13,683 nt of DNA from an uncultured Faecalicoccus sp. (lineage in GTDB: Bacteria; Bacillota_I; Bacilli_A; Erysipelotrichales; Erysipelotrichaceae), in assembly GCA_902497095.1 (NCBI GenBank), contig CABVDD010000049.1:1-13683 (forward strand). The letters run 5' to 3'. The notes under the pieces were generated by a model that ran no database searches, had not been told where the DNA came from, and saw nothing but the letters and a program-made list of their open reading frames with translations. The position numbers and the translations under genes are program-made. This document shows positions 12,934-13,683 of the stretch, piece by piece; positions within the stretch are counted from its first letter, which is position 1; every line of letters begins with the position of its first letter.

Positions 12934-13522
12934 ACGTAAAAGAGGGATAGATGAAAACAAGCATCTATAAATAATATAACTGAGTTTCCTCATACATGAT
13001 TTCTGATCGTGCATATTCAGACACGTTGCAGATAAGTCTGAGCTTATAAGAGCGACTTGTAAGCTTCTTACCCTTTGAACCAACGAGGAGAATAATACTC
13101 CTAACTTTCACCCGTCTTTCAGAATGTATAATTTCATTAAGCTTTCCAAATAGAAATTAATCGTTGTTTTTCTAAATGCGCTATGGGCTACTTGTACCTG
13201 TTACTTGTCTTATAGTTCATTTCTGAACATCACACGCAATCCTCTTGTTGGATATTTCCTAAAGCGGTTACGACATATCCCTACGCATAACATTTAGGAG
13301 AGGTCACATTGTATCAATTTTCTGTGACTTTCTATTGTGAGGACGACAAGGACAGTTCCTTTGCATATTTCAGATCATGCACACGTAGTACGAATTGAGA
13401 GTTTCTCTCTTTTGCATATCTATCACTAAATATGCAACGCAACACACAAGAACTATCATTCAAGTGAATTACGCTCATTCCCACGTTCCATGCAGGTTGA
13501 CACCCTTCTTCACATGGTTGTT
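12911..13522 (-). ncRNA. Large (~610 nt) structured non-coding RNA candidate, class unassigned
   Basis: No open frame of useful length exists on either strand, yet base composition is richer in G/C than the flanks and perfect local helices are dense. Examples by plus coordinates: 13412-13419/13430-13437 (8 bp), 13397-13401/13405-13409, 13250-13255/13275-13280, 13303-13307/13324-13328, 13215-13219/13224-13228 (loop GAAA on the RNA strand), 13129-13135/13153-13159 (7 bp), 13086-13090/13098-13102, 13041-13046/13060-13065, 13488-13492/13513-13517. A two-hairpin module occurs twice: 13362-13381 plus 13348-13361, and 12993-13013 plus 12981-12992. The unit has a promoter at the 5' side and a U-tract terminator at the 3' side; the 5' end is estimated. 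Size and setting fit giant phage-borne RNAs such as ROOL (about 580 nt), but I cannot confirm the class. Confidence 0.7.
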
Positions 13523-13525
13523 ACA

Positions 13526-13540
13526 TCGTAATTATTACGT
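13526..13540. promoter_or_regulatory. Zur-box-like palindrome over the ncRNA promoter
   Basis: TCGTAAT-T-ATTACGT matches the B. subtilis Zur box TCGTAATNATTACGA at 13 of 14 fixed positions. A second palindrome, ATTACGTAAT (13534-13543), overlaps it and gives a third half-site. It covers the likely -10 region of the ncRNA promoter, where a repressor would block transcription. Whether the host has Zur is not visible here. Confidence 0.5.
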
Positions 13541-13558
13541 AATCCAAAAAAATATCAA
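13529..13558 (-). promoter_or_regulatory. Probable promoter of the large non-coding RNA
   Basis: On the minus strand TTGATA (13558-13553) is followed by AT-rich DNA with several possible -10 hexamers: TAATAA after 15 bp, AATAAT after 16 bp, TAATTA after 18 bp. The exact -10 is not resolved. Position between an upstream terminator and the first RNA helices supports it. Confidence 0.5.
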
Positions 13559-13570
13559 GACCTAAAAACA

Positions 13571-13594
13571 AAAAAATGGGAGCGTAACGCTCCC
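13571..13594 (-). terminator. Intrinsic terminator of the gene at the right edge
   Basis: On the minus strand a perfect 7-bp stem GGGAGCG/CGCTCCC (13594-13588 with 13584-13578) with a 3-nt loop is followed by A and a U-tract from A13571-13576. It isolates the ncRNA from the upstream transcript. Confidence 0.85.
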
Positions 13595-13626
13595 TACAGC
13601 TAACAAAAATAGTTTACTAATTCAAA

Positions 13627-13683
13627 TTAAATATTAAGCAGCTTCTTAAAAAGCAACAGACCAATACATATAACCATTGGCAA
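13627..13683 (-). CDS. 3' end of a truncated gene, hydrophobic C-terminus
   Basis: An open frame enters from the right edge and stops at TAA 13629-13627, 32 bp before the terminator. The visible 18 residues end in MVICIGLLLFKKLLNI, a membrane-like helix with two Lys near the end. That would fit a small membrane protein or the tail of a larger one; no family can be named. Support comes from the following terminator. Confidence 0.45.
   Translation of the reverse strand: MPMVICIGLLLFKKLLNI

Larger units (their letters stand above)
12467..13683. mobile_element. End of a putative element integrated at a tRNA-Ala or tmRNA gene
   Basis: The call rests on the candidate attachment site at its left boundary. 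It is supported by repeats next to that site, short genes of no known family, a large non-coding RNA unit, and the sharp change from conserved housekeeping genes. No integrase, recombinase or phage structural gene lies inside the window; these would be beyond the right edge, as would the intact RNA gene. Whether it is a prophage, a satellite or another integrative element cannot be told. Confidence 0.45.

Noticed and set aside
12911..13522. The large RNA as tmRNA, RNase P RNA, or a group II intron
   Set aside because: No tRNA-like ends or tag-peptide frame with stops as in tmRNA. None of the conserved RNase P blocks that I know. No domain V-like hairpin or reverse transcriptase frame for a group II intron.
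13578..13594. A second attachment core sharing GGAGCGTA with 12471-12478
   Set aside because: The shared bases are part of a self-complementary terminator stem and the tRNA-like pattern does not continue on either side. Chance is the simpler reading.

Overview
The window is a low-GC Bacillota chromosome segment. ComK-like, PlsY, FtsK/SpoIIIE, RNase J and RNase Y genes, strong AGGAGG-type ribosome binding sites and TTG/GTG starts all point that way. The gene order rny - (ferredoxin) - miaB - rnjB - ftsK resembles the B. subtilis rny/miaB and rnjB/spoIIIE neighbourhoods. An Erysipelotrichia-like host is my inference and is not proven by the sequence.

Left part (1-2643): the tail of a plus-strand gene and a minus-strand operon converge on one bidirectional terminator. 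The operon holds a PatB/MalY-type C-S lyase and a DAACS-family symporter overlapping by 14 bp, read from a TTGACT-17-TATAAA promoter. The symporter has Ala at the position that normally holds the Arg binding an acidic side chain, so a neutral or sulfur amino acid is a more likely substrate than glutamate or aspartate.

Middle plus-strand part (2628-4057): a doubtful small membrane protein, then plsY (phospholipid synthesis) with its own promoter and a palindrome over the -35. After plsY comes a short ComK homologue. Its best ribosome binding site lies inside the 3' arm of the plsY terminator, and its TTG start begins at the end of the U-tract.

Minus-strand housekeeping block (4054-11957): rny has its own promoter and terminator. 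A 57-residue 2[4Fe-4S] ferredoxin with its own promoter and terminator follows. Then come miaB, an RNase J2-like protein with a degenerate metal site, ftsK/spoIIIE, and a Rid-family protein. The last three are tightly spaced and probably translationally coupled. The Rid protein lacks the catalytic Arg and carries a Cys/His-rich tail.

Right part (12022-13683): an 81-residue membrane protein, then a terminator and a 20-bp sequence that fits the 3' end of a tRNA-Ala or tmRNA (T-arm half, acceptor with the U70 of a G3-U70 pair, A73, CCA) without the rest of the RNA. This looks like the displaced attachment site of an integrated element that continues past the right edge. Inside it are inverted and 11-bp direct repeats, an 88-residue protein of unknown function, and a non-coding, hairpin-rich unit of about 610 nt on the minus strand, bounded by a promoter and an intrinsic terminator. 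A near-perfect Zur-box-like palindrome overlaps its promoter. This large RNA is the most interesting object in the window. ROOL is the first known class to test, but I cannot assign it from sequence alone.
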